Made by a program: the position numbers and the translations under genes
In this document: positions 34,614-42,065 of the stretch, in pieces
Position numbering within the stretch: the first letter of the stretch is position 1
Layout: every line of letters starts with the position of its first letter
Source of the DNA: JAWKTT01 sp041398965
GTDB taxonomy: Bacteria > Planctomycetota > Planctomycetia > Planctomycetales > Planctomycetaceae
Length of the DNA: 51,760 nt
Assembly (NCBI GenBank): GCA_041398965.1
Contig: JAWKTT010000032.1
Span: 1-51,760, forward strand
Reading direction: 5' to 3'
Notes under the pieces: model-generated
The model's database searches: none
Told to the model about the DNA's origin: nothing
The model's input: the letters and a program-made list of their open reading frames with translations, nothing else

Positions 34614-35296
34614 CAATTGATCTCACGATGGATCAGGTCCAAAATCAACTTGGAATCGAGTCGTTCAGCAACCCCCGATGCAACGCTGAAGTCGTGGTGA
34701 CGGCTGTGCTCATGAGGGACCGATATGACATGGGCCCCTGCTGCTGCCGCCGACCGTGTTCCGTTCTCGCTGTCCTCCAAGACCAGCATTCGCTCAGGAG
34801 CCACACCGAGTCTCTGGGCGACACTCAGGTAGATTTCCGGATGGGGCTTCCCTTGGGAAACGTCCTCGGCCGTCATCGTCACCGAGAATCGTGGTTCGAG
34901 TTCGTAACGACCGAGCAAGTTCATCAAGAACCGTCTGGGTGAAGAAGTTGCGACCCCCTTCGGAAGTCCATACGACTCGATCGCGTTGAGCAACGTCAAC
35001 AAGCCGGGCATCGGTTCGAGGTAGTCATCCAGCAGGCTGAAGAAAATCTGCTCGGACTCCGCCATCAACTCGGGGATAGGGTCGGCCAGTTGGTACATGT
35101 TGACCATTGCGGCGAAGGCTTCGTCGGCCCGTCGACCCATCATCTGCACGAAGAGTTCGGGGGTCGCGACGTGGCCGCGACGACGGAGGAGTTCAGTCCC
35201 TGTCCGCTCGAACACCAGTTCGGTGTTAAACATCAAGCCATCGCAATCAAAGACGACAGCGTCAATTCGAGTTTCGCCAGCCATGACTTTCGCCAT
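34613..35296 (-). CDS. HAD-superfamily phosphatase, beta-phosphoglucomutase-like
   Basis: About 227 residues from ATG 35296. HAD motif I is FDCDG with nucleophile Asp17 and Asp19, motif II is ATSSPR, motif III the Lys of QGKPHPEIYL, and motif IV LVLEDSENGTRSA. The helical C1 cap between motifs I and II and the KPHPEIY pattern place it in the beta-phosphoglucomutase/phosphoglycolate-phosphatase-like group that hydrolyses or transfers small sugar phosphates; the exact substrate cannot be read. A GTG at 35332 and an ATG at 35284 are other possible starts; none has a strong ribosome site. The gene is first in a two-gene unit with the membrane protein (TGATG overlap). Confidence 0.85.
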   Translation of the reverse strand: MAKVMAGETRIDAVVFDCDGLMFNTELVFERTGTELLRRRGHVATPELFVQMMGRRADEAFAAMVNMYQLADPIPELMAESEQIFFSLLDDYLEPMPGLLTLLNAIESYGLPKGVATSSPRRFLMNLLGRYELEPRFSVTMTAEDVSQGKPHPEIYLSVAQRLGVAPERMLVLEDSENGTRSAAAAGAHVISVPHEHSRHHDFSVASGVAERLDSKLILDLIHREIN

Positions 35297-35539
35297 CGTT
35301 TCCACAAGGTCCCAGAGAAAGCAGCGACTCACGTCCGAGTGTCGCCAAGGGGGAGGTTACCAACTTCCCGTCCATTCGACATGCCAGAGCCCAGGAGAAT
35401 GAATTTCTGGAGACTCTGTCAGATTTCGGGAACTACTTCCGTAGCCGAAGAGTCGAACAGATAATGACGTTTTGAACCTGCCGAATGCGAACCCAATCGA
35501 ACTCGCCGCAACTCTGATGCGGCTTACAAGGGTGACCTC

Positions 35540-36079
35540 ATGACCACGACAACTTACGAATTGCCCGTACTGAAAATCGCCTCTCCCTGTACCGCAGACT
35601 GGGAGGAAATGACGGGGGACGAGCGGGTCCGGTTCTGCGGTCACTGTGAGAAGCACGTCTACAATCTGACCGTCATGGACCCTCGCGAGGTTCACGAACT
35701 GATCGAGCGGACCGAGGGAAAGTTCTGCGGTCGACTCTATCAGCGAGCCGATGGAACCGCTTTGGCGACGGACTGTCCGGTCGGATTGGCTCGAATGAAA
35801 CGGCTTTGGTTGAGGACCTTGGCCGTGGCGACAACCGTGGCTGTCGCTGTCATCGCGGCCACGTGGAACACCGTTGGCCACACGACGACACCAGCCACCC
35901 CTTCGACTCCGACGCAGCCACTCGCGTCGCGAATCCGCGCGTGGTTCTCCCCTCCGAGCAGCGGTTCAGGGATGGTGATGCGAGACGTCTGTACCGGCAT
36001 GATCGCTCTGCCGACCCCGATCGGTCTCCCCTCGACCATCGAAAACCGTCCGCCATCTCCCAGTCTGCCCAACGAGTGA
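35540..36079 (+). CDS. Small single-pass membrane protein with N-terminal Cys motif
   Basis: 179 residues from ATG 35540, preceded by AAGGGTG (35528-35534). Residues 1-85 form a compact domain with SPCTADWEEMTGDERVRFC, CGHC and VYNLTVMDP, that is Cys17, Cys33, Cys36, Cys63 and Cys79. The C-x2-C and SPC-x3-W-x2-M spacing recurs in uncharacterised planctomycete and Bacteroidetes proteins and suggests a metal- or redox-active site; this is recall, not a search. One TM helix follows (about 90-108, RTLAVATTVAVAVIAATW), then a Pro/Ser/Thr-rich tail. The N-terminus has no signal, so the Cys domain should be cytoplasmic and the tail outside. It is the only plus-strand gene in this stretch. Function unknown. 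Confidence 0.75.
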   Translation: MTTTTYELPVLKIASPCTADWEEMTGDERVRFCGHCEKHVYNLTVMDPREVHELIERTEGKFCGRLYQRADGTALATDCPVGLARMKRLWLRTLAVATTVAVAVIAATWNTVGHTTTPATPSTPTQPLASRIRAWFSPPSSGSGMVMRDVCTGMIALPTPIGLPSTIENRPPSPSLPNE

Positions 36080-36132
36080 CCACGAGAATTCACCGCGATC
36101 ACCCACTCGTCCACTCCGGAAACAATCACCTG

Positions 36133-37011
36133 TTACGATGGCTTTTTGGGGGGAGGTGGCTTCAGGCCCATCTTGTTGAGCAAGAGTTTCATGTCTTCCC
36201 AGACCGGTTTCTTTGCCGCAGGGTTTCGGAGCAGATACGAGGGATGGTACGTACAGAGGACTGTTGCGTTTCCATACTCGAACCATTGATTCCGAAGCTG
36301 CCCAATCGTCTCCTCGCGTCCCAACAAGTTCTGAGCGGCAATCGTCCCCCAGCAGACGATGTATTCCGGGTTCACGATTTGAATCTGAGCATCCAGAAAC
36401 TCACGGCAATTGGAGGCTTCTTCAGGCGATGGATTACGGTTTCCCGGGGGACGGCAACGCAAAATGTTACAGATGTAAATCTCTTGTCGCGTCCATCCGC
36501 AAGCATGAATGATGTCAGTCAACAGTTTTCCGGCTCGACCGACAAACGGTTCCCCCTGAGCATCTTCGTCGGCTCCGGGAGCCTCGCCAATGAACATGAC
36601 GCGAGCCTGTGGATTCCCAACGCCAAACACAGTTTGCGTCCGGGTTGATGCCAGTTCTTGACATCGCACGCAAGCCGAGACTTTCTTTGCGACCTTCGCC
36701 AACTGTTGATTCCGCTCTTCCACCGAGAGTGCGGCACTTCCACCCGAGGGCTTGGGGCGTGACTTCGCCATGATATCATCTCCGGCAGCGGCGACATTGA
36801 TCACCGGTTGAGTTTGCGAAACAGATTGAACAGTGGTCGGGACGTCAACCGCAGGTGCTGCTTCGACGGGAGTTGTCGGTGGGGCCGGCGTGACGACGGC
36901 AAGGGGGGGCGGCGCAACGAACACGGCTCGTGGGAGATGCGTTAACCCGGCATCGTGCCATCCACGCAGCTTCTGCTCTAAGGCAAACGCCAGTGCAGCC
37001 GGGTCAGACAT
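36133..37011 (-). CDS. Uracil-DNA glycosylase, family 4 (iron-sulfur)
   Basis: 292 residues from ATG 37011, fixed by GAGGAG (37019-37024) seven nt upstream. It removes uracil from DNA. The catalytic core starts near residue 95: 4Fe-4S ligands Cys114, Cys117, Cys186 and Cys202 (C-x2-C ... C-x15-C), motif A GEAPGADEDAQGEPFVGRAG (142-161), LRCRPPGNRNPSPEE, and motif C HPSYLLRNP (256-264). These are typical of family 4 UDG. Residues 25-95 form a Pro/Ala/Val-rich linker absent from the core family, so the enzyme is about 90 residues longer at the N-terminus. It lies 280 nt downstream of rpoN on the same strand; co-transcription is possible but not shown. Confidence 0.93.
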   Translation of the reverse strand: MSDPAALAFALEQKLRGWHDAGLTHLPRAVFVAPPPLAVVTPAPPTTPVEAAPAVDVPTTVQSVSQTQPVINVAAAGDDIMAKSRPKPSGGSAALSVEERNQQLAKVAKKVSACVRCQELASTRTQTVFGVGNPQARVMFIGEAPGADEDAQGEPFVGRAGKLLTDIIHACGWTRQEIYICNILRCRPPGNRNPSPEEASNCREFLDAQIQIVNPEYIVCWGTIAAQNLLGREETIGQLRNQWFEYGNATVLCTYHPSYLLRNPAAKKPVWEDMKLLLNKMGLKPPPPKKPS

Positions 37012-37291
37012 TGCTCCACTCCTCTCCGCCAAAGCTCCCGATGCGTCGAAACGATGAATCGCCAACACGACGAATCAACGTAACACTGATCGGATGAAAA
37101 GCGAAAGTGTACCCCCATCGCCCCGACGTTTCGAGCGACACTCACTCGGGAGGACGAAAGTGTGTGTGCGTCTTGATTGTCGGTGGAATCGCTGGGCCAC
37201 TTGGGATAGAGCGGATGAACCATCCCGGCCTCGACGAACGTCACCGATTTTTCATTGCAGGCACGTCGAAAGTTCACAACGCTCGGGGCGG

Positions 37292-38794
37292 TTAATACTC
37301 GCGGCGTTGGCGAGAGGATGGGATGCCCATTGCTTTGCGGTACTTGGTGATCGTGCGGCGGGCGAGGGTGATCCCTTCGTCCTGCATCGCTTTGACCAAG
37401 GCATCGTCACTCAGCGGGTTTGACTTGTCTTCCTGGTCGACAACCTCTTTGAGTTTGCGGCGGATGTTCTCCCAGGCGACCTCTTCTCCATCCGCAGAGG
37501 TTGTCCCGCCACCGAAGAAGCGTTTGAGTGGGAAGATGCCGCGAGGAGTCGCGATGTGTTTGTCGTCCACCGCCCGCGAAACCGTCGTCACGTGGACATT
37601 GACGACGTCGGCAATCTGCTGCATTTTCAACGGAACAATGTGCTCGGGGCCGTTTTCCAGGAACTCTCGCTGCATGTCAACGATTGTCTGGGCCACTCGT
37701 CGCAACGTGTTGTATCGCTGTTCAATCGACTCGATCAGCCAGCGGGCCGACTCGACTTTCTTCCGAATGAATTCCCGCGTTTCGGCGTCCGGCTTACTTT
37801 CGAGCATTCGTAAGTACCGAGGACTCACGCGGAGGGAGGGGACGTACTCGTCAATGATTTCGACGACCCACTCTCCCTTATCGTTCTGTTCGACGCGGAG
37901 ATCGGGGGTAATCGTCTGTATCTGTTCGCTGGCGAAGCCACGCCCCGGAAAGGGGTTCAGCGACCGCATCTGCTCTTTGGCCGCGTTAATGAGGTCGATC
38001 GTGAAGCCAGTCTTCCGTTCGATCAAGGGGAGCCGATTGTGGATCAAGTCGTCGAGGTGGCCGCTGATGATGGTGCGCAACACGTCATGAAACGGCATGC
38101 CGGGCGTCAATTGCAACAGCAGGCATTCCGACAGGTCTCTCGCTCCGACTCCCGGTGGGTCGAGTTTCTGAACCAGTGTAAGGGCTTCGTGGGCCTGCTC
38201 CGGTGTGATCGAGCGTCCATAGACCTGCATCATCTCGGGGAGCGAACTTTGCAGACGTCCGTTGCCATCGAGGTTTTGAATCAGGTATTCGCCAAACCCG
38301 CTGACCACTTTGGACATCGTGAAGTAGTGAAACTGTTCGAGCAGGTACTCTTGCAAGGTTTGCGGACGATCGAGGGCGTTCGCCATCAGATCATGGGCCC
38401 GGTCCATGCTGTCCTGAATCTGATTTCCAGAAGGACGCGAGCCTGACGTGTAGTTGTCGTCGGGCCAGTCGGAGGAGATTTCGACGAGACGCTCGAAGTC
38501 GGACGCCCCGTTGTCGTCGTTGGCGACAAGTTCCCGCTGTTCGACTTCCCCTCGTTGTGGCTCCTCGGCCGTGTGACTTTCGGTCTTCAGGAAGTCGGGG
38601 TTATCAGGGGAATTCCGATTCTGTTCCCGCTCTCGATCCACCTGTTGCAGGCAGACATTTTCCGCGAGTTCCTGGTCGATCTTTTCCTGCAAAGCCGCCA
38701 TCGGGAGTTGCAGAATCTCCATCGATTGAATCATCCGAGGCGCCAGCCTCATCTCCTGGCGCATCTTCATCGATTGTGAGAGACCAATGTGCAT
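37292..38794 (-). CDS. rpoN: RNA polymerase sigma-54 factor
   Basis: 500 residues. The C-terminal RpoN box ARRTITKYR (478-486) followed by KAMGIPSSRQRR binds the -24 promoter element. The N-terminal region I (LAPRMIQSMEILQLPMAALQ) is the Gln/Leu-rich activator-responsive part, and region II is acidic. The core-binding domain (DPPGVGARDLSECLLLQL) and helix-turn-helix (HVTTVSRAVDDKHIATPRG) are in place. Length is usual for RpoN. Start ATG 38794 has no clear ribosome site; the second methionine at MKMRQEM is an alternative. recR is 95 nt upstream and udg 280 nt downstream on the same strand. No sigma-54 activator with an AAA+ domain is in the window; the receiver-bearing kinase at 42066 lacks one. 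Confidence 0.97.
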   Translation of the reverse strand: MHIGLSQSMKMRQEMRLAPRMIQSMEILQLPMAALQEKIDQELAENVCLQQVDREREQNRNSPDNPDFLKTESHTAEEPQRGEVEQRELVANDDNGASDFERLVEISSDWPDDNYTSGSRPSGNQIQDSMDRAHDLMANALDRPQTLQEYLLEQFHYFTMSKVVSGFGEYLIQNLDGNGRLQSSLPEMMQVYGRSITPEQAHEALTLVQKLDPPGVGARDLSECLLLQLTPGMPFHDVLRTIISGHLDDLIHNRLPLIERKTGFTIDLINAAKEQMRSLNPFPGRGFASEQIQTITPDLRVEQNDKGEWVVEIIDEYVPSLRVSPRYLRMLESKPDAETREFIRKKVESARWLIESIEQRYNTLRRVAQTIVDMQREFLENGPEHIVPLKMQQIADVVNVHVTTVSRAVDDKHIATPRGIFPLKRFFGGGTTSADGEEVAWENIRRKLKEVVDQEDKSNPLSDDALVKAMQDEGITLARRTITKYRKAMGIPSSRQRREY

Positions 38795-38889
38795 TGTGTG
38801 GTGAACTGGGGTGAAAGGGTTGTGAAACGGGGAGAGGGGTCAGGATTCAGGGGTTAGGAATTGGGTTTCCCAGGGAGTGATGGTCTCTG

Positions 38890-39516
38890 TCAGAACGACT
38901 GGCGACCGCGGAGAGCGTCGAACAGCATCTCCTTGTTGGCAAATTCTAGCACGCTTCCGGACGCAATACCTCGCGCAAGTCGCGTGATTCTTACGGGAAT
39001 ACCTTCGAGCAGGTTCGAGATGTACAGGGCTGTCCCATCGCCGTCGACGGTTGGGTTAGTTGCCATGATGATTTCGGTTGTTCCTTCTTTGCGAATCCTG
39101 CGAATCAGCGGTTCGATTGTCAGATCGTCCGCATGAATCCCATCGAGTGGGGCAATTCGTCCCCACAACACATGATAGGTCCCATCAAACGCCCCTGTCG
39201 CCTCCAAAGCCGCGACATCCTTCGGTTGCTCGACAATACAGATCGTTCGCTGCTCGCGACGCGGGTCTTGACAAATAGAGCAGAGCTCTTCACTCGTCAA
39301 GTTGAAACAGCGCCGACACCGACGAACCTGCTCCCGCACATCTCGAATGGCCTTCGCGAAAGCCAGCGCCTCCTCAGCCGGACATGAGAGGAGATAGTTG
39401 GCTAATCTCTCCGCCGTCTTGCGTCCAATTCCCGGCAGATCAGACAGACAATTGACCAACTCACCCACAGCGGGTCCAAACGGATGATCGGCAGGATCGT
39501 GAAATCGTGGTGGCAT
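38890..39516 (-). CDS. recR: Recombination protein RecR
   Basis: 208 residues. It shows the helix-hairpin-helix (LPGIGRKTAERLA, about 27-39), the zinc finger Cys67, Cys70, Cys79 and Cys82 (CRRCFNLTSEELCSIC), the Toprim start (ICIVEQPKDVAALEA), HVLWGRIAPLDGI and the C-terminal ITRLARGIASGSVLEF that clamps onto DNA. With RecO and RecF it loads RecA at gaps. Its frequent partners dnaX and ybaB/ebfC are not adjacent: upstream is a 467-nt gene-free stretch and a decayed IS110 element. The ATG at 39516 has no visible ribosome site. Confidence 0.97.
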   Translation of the reverse strand: MPPRFHDPADHPFGPAVGELVNCLSDLPGIGRKTAERLANYLLSCPAEEALAFAKAIRDVREQVRRCRRCFNLTSEELCSICQDPRREQRTICIVEQPKDVAALEATGAFDGTYHVLWGRIAPLDGIHADDLTIEPLIRRIRKEGTTEIIMATNPTVDGDGTALYISNLLEGIPVRITRLARGIASGSVLEFANKEMLFDALRGRQSF

Positions 39517-39983
39517 GGAATCGAAGTGAAAAAATTGTGAAAGAAATCAGGACTGAGACGTCGTGCGTCTCGGAAGTCGCGTTGAAGTGAAACGAAGAGT
39601 GACAGAACTTGTGTGTGTCGAATGTTGTGCGGGATCAGAGGGAGAGATCGTCGTTGCCTCTCGTTCGAGGCATCTCTCACTCCGGTCCAATCTCAACCAC
39701 AACCCGCAGCATACCACAGCAGGATACACCGGCACCCCCCAGTTCGCAGAGACCAATTCCCGCCCTCCCCCCGAAATGGGTGCATTCCTCGAATTGTGAT
39801 CCTCGCCAACTTCTGATCTTTGCTGTCAGCCTCTCCCTCTCCCCCACTGTCGACGTTCCTGTTTTGAAGGACTTTCCTGTGGGGGAGACAGAATGGAAGG
39901 ACCGGCGATCACTGGGTGCGTGGGTTACGAATTTGGGTGATTGCTGTTCCCGATTTCAGAGCCATAACAGTGAGGCTGGTCCG
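39517..39983. other. Gene-free stretch between recR and the IS110 remnant
   Basis: No ORF here has recognisable similarity or a convincing start. It should contain the recR promoter, which I could not define. The one clear structure is the inverted repeat at 39838-39888. Confidence 0.5.
39838..39888. repeat. 10-bp perfect inverted repeat, 31-nt spacer
   Basis: TCTCCCCCAC (39838-39847) and GTGGGGGAGA (39879-39888) are perfect inverted copies. The C-rich/G-rich arms match the style of the intergenic palindromes at 41668-41724, so this may be another member of a dispersed REP-like family. Confidence 0.6.
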
Positions 39984-41190
39984 ATGATGACGTTACGATA
40001 CGTGGGGCGGATGTCCATAAAGATTCGATTTCGGTGGCGGTTGCCGATGTGGGGGATGCGGCGGCGCAGGTTCTTGAGCGGTTGCCGTTCGATGAGCCGC
40101 GGGTGTTGGTTGCGAACTTTGGGGCCGCTTGGTTCGTTAAAGGTCTGTTACGAGGCGGGGCCGACGGGGTATGGGCTGTAAAGGTTCTTAGAGGAGAAGG
40201 GGGTGGACTGTGTGGTCATTTCGCCGTCGATGGTGCCGCAGCAGCTGAGTCGCGTGAAGACGGATCGACGCGATGCCAAGAGGCTGGCCCACTTCTGCGA
40301 TCGGGCGACTTGGTGACCATCTGGATTCCCGATGCCGCGACCGAAGCGATCCGCGACTTGGTGCGTGCGGGATGATGCTCGTCTTTGCGAACGGGCGCAT
40401 CCGGCAGCAGTTACTCAGTTTCTGCTGCGTCAGGGACGACGCTTCACCGAAGGTGTTTCGCATTGGACCAAGACGCACTGGTCGTGGATTCGTCGGCAGA
40501 CGTTTGACTTCGAAGCACAGAATCAACTGTTGGCCGACGCCATCGCCACGGCAGACCAAGCCCAGTCCCGCATCACCCGACTCAACGCCGACATCCATGA
40601 CGCACTGGCCGACTGGGCGACTCAGCTCGCTGGTGCAGAACTTGCAGGCGTTCTGCGGAATTCAGGAGTTGACGGCCGTCGGAATTGTCGCAGAGTTGGC
40701 GACTTTGAACGATCTCGACAGCGGCGAAGTTCATGTCGTTTGTCGGCTTGGTTCCCAGCGAAGCGTCGAGCGGTCCAACACGTCGTCAGGGTGGATCACC
40801 AAGAGCGGCAACCGCCATGGGCGACGTCTGCTGATCGAAGCAGCCTGGCACTATTATCATGCCCGACCAAACGCGAGCCTCGCACTGTTACAGCGGCGAA
40901 GGTCTGCCTCAGGAGGTCATCGACATCGCCGACAACGCGGCGACGACTGCGAAAACGCTCGCTGAAGTTGCAGCGAATCAAGAAGTCTGCCACGAAGATC
41001 GTCACCTAGCTGGCCTCGCGAGTTGGCGGGGTTCCTGTGGTCCGCCGCGATCACCACGCAGCGTCTGCATCGCGAACAGACTTCCCCACCAGCGACCTCA
41101 AAACGGGCGAAGCATGATCGTGACAAACAGCAACACACGAAACGGCGAACAGACACCACTCCCAACAGAATTGTGACGATGATGTTCTAA
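39984..41190 (+). pseudogene. Decayed IS110-family transposase (DEDD)
   Basis: Pieces of one IS110 transposase appear in order across three frames: YVG then ADVHKDSISVAVADVGD (first Asp of the DEDD site), VCYEAGPTGYGL ended by TAA at the usual Tyr, RFLEEKGVDCVVISPSMV, VKTDRRDAKRLAHFC, SGDLVTIWIPDAATEAIRDL, LRQGRRFTEGVSHW, IQELTAVGIVAELATL (Transposase_20 start), SGWITKSGNRHGRRLLIEAA, LPQEVIDIAD and RELAGFLWSAAITTQR, ending TAA at 41188-41190. There are at least five frameshifts and two in-frame stops, so it is inactive. IS110 elements lack inverted repeats and rarely leave clear ends, so the element's borders are not defined; 39984 is the presumed original ATG. It sits beside recR and a palindrome-rich region. 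Confidence 0.9.
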
Positions 41191-41667
41191 TCCAGGATAA
41201 TGTTACATCGATACGACAGCATCATTTGCCAGAGATTATTCTTTGTAGGATGATGTTGTGAGATGTCTGCGAAGAGACAACGATGACAACAACCGACTGC
41301 CTTCAAGGAGACGAGCAGCGACGCCGTGGCGGTGTGGAGACCGACGAACGGAAGCACCCTCGATGCCCTCTTGAGCATTCCTTCACAGGAACACGCTCGT
41401 CCCGGAGACTGAGGTTCCTCCCAGACGAAACCTTGCCTTGCGGTAACCAACCCGCGTATCTCAGAGTGCCAGTCTCCCACCCCCACCGGCCCGCCGCCAT
41501 CCCGAGGAGAAAATCATGACCTGACGCCCCCTTTCAGTCAAACAGAAAAAGCCCCCCACACTTGACCGGTCCTTCCATATCAGAGGGCCGGGGTGAGGGG
41601 GAATAAGAAGTGGCATCCAATTCACAAACGTGTTGAAATAGCGTCCACAGATACCCCCTCATCCCAG

Positions 41668-41724
41668 CCTTCTCCCCCGTGGGAACGCTGATTGAAGTCG
41701 GCACGTCGTCTCCGGGGGAGAAGG
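41668..41724. repeat. 12-bp perfect inverted repeat (REP-like)
   Basis: CCTTCTCCCCCG (41668-41679) and CGGGGGAGAAGG (41713-41724) are perfect inverted copies around a 33-nt spacer. Together with the outer imperfect arms it forms a larger nested palindrome spanning about 41587-41724. Confidence 0.75.
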
Positions 41725-41767
41725 AGTCTCGGGTCGGCTGACGCCTCCGATTGGGGGAGATGCATTT

Positions 41768-41812
41768 GTCAGATTGAAAATCTGACCCACGGTCGGTGTT
41801 CAACGGGCTGTT
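41768..41812 (-). repeat. Dispersed intergenic repeat, copy 1
   Basis: Contains TCAGATT-GAA-AATCTGA (7-bp stem) followed by CCCACGGTCGGTGTTCAACGG and GCTGTT. It matches the copy at 45841-45889 in the same orientation with a few changes, and the copy at 45757-45800 in the opposite orientation. Confidence 0.75.
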
Positions 41813-42065
41813 AAGGGGTGGTCGACAATTGACATTCGCAAACGACTGCCCCTCACTCTCAATCACTGTCATGCGAGCGACGGGGAGACACGCTGTCTGA
41901 CGCTCCCGAGGCCGTGAATCGGCGTCGTTTTGTCCGGGGTGGGTGCAACTTCTGAAGCATCGTGGTAGAGTGTGGGTGTCTTTCGATGGGCTGTCGGAGG
42001 AGTGCAAGGCCACGTGATTGGGGACTTGTTGGAAAGCCATCGAATTCGTTGGCAGGACGGGGCTG

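Larger units (their letters stand above)
41191..42065. other. Palindrome-rich gene-free region before the hybrid kinase
   Basis: About 875 nt without a supportable gene. A strong ribosome-site-like GAGGAG precedes ATG at 41516, but the frame is only ATG-ACC-TGA, perhaps the stump of a lost gene. Inverted arms GGCCGGGGTGAGGGGG (from 41587) and ACCCCCTCATCCCAGCC (to 41669) flank the inner palindrome at 41668-41724, and a copy of the repeat family described at 45757-45889 lies at 41768-41812. The kinase promoter must be in the last 200 nt but is not recognisable. Confidence 0.6.

Noticed and set aside
41283..41519. 78-codon plus-strand frame after the IS110 remnant
   Set aside because: Arg/Pro-rich composition, no recognisable motif and no ribosome site.
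41516..41524. ATG-ACC-TGA minigene behind a strong GAGGAG site
   Set aside because: Two codons only; more likely the remains of a lost gene or chance.
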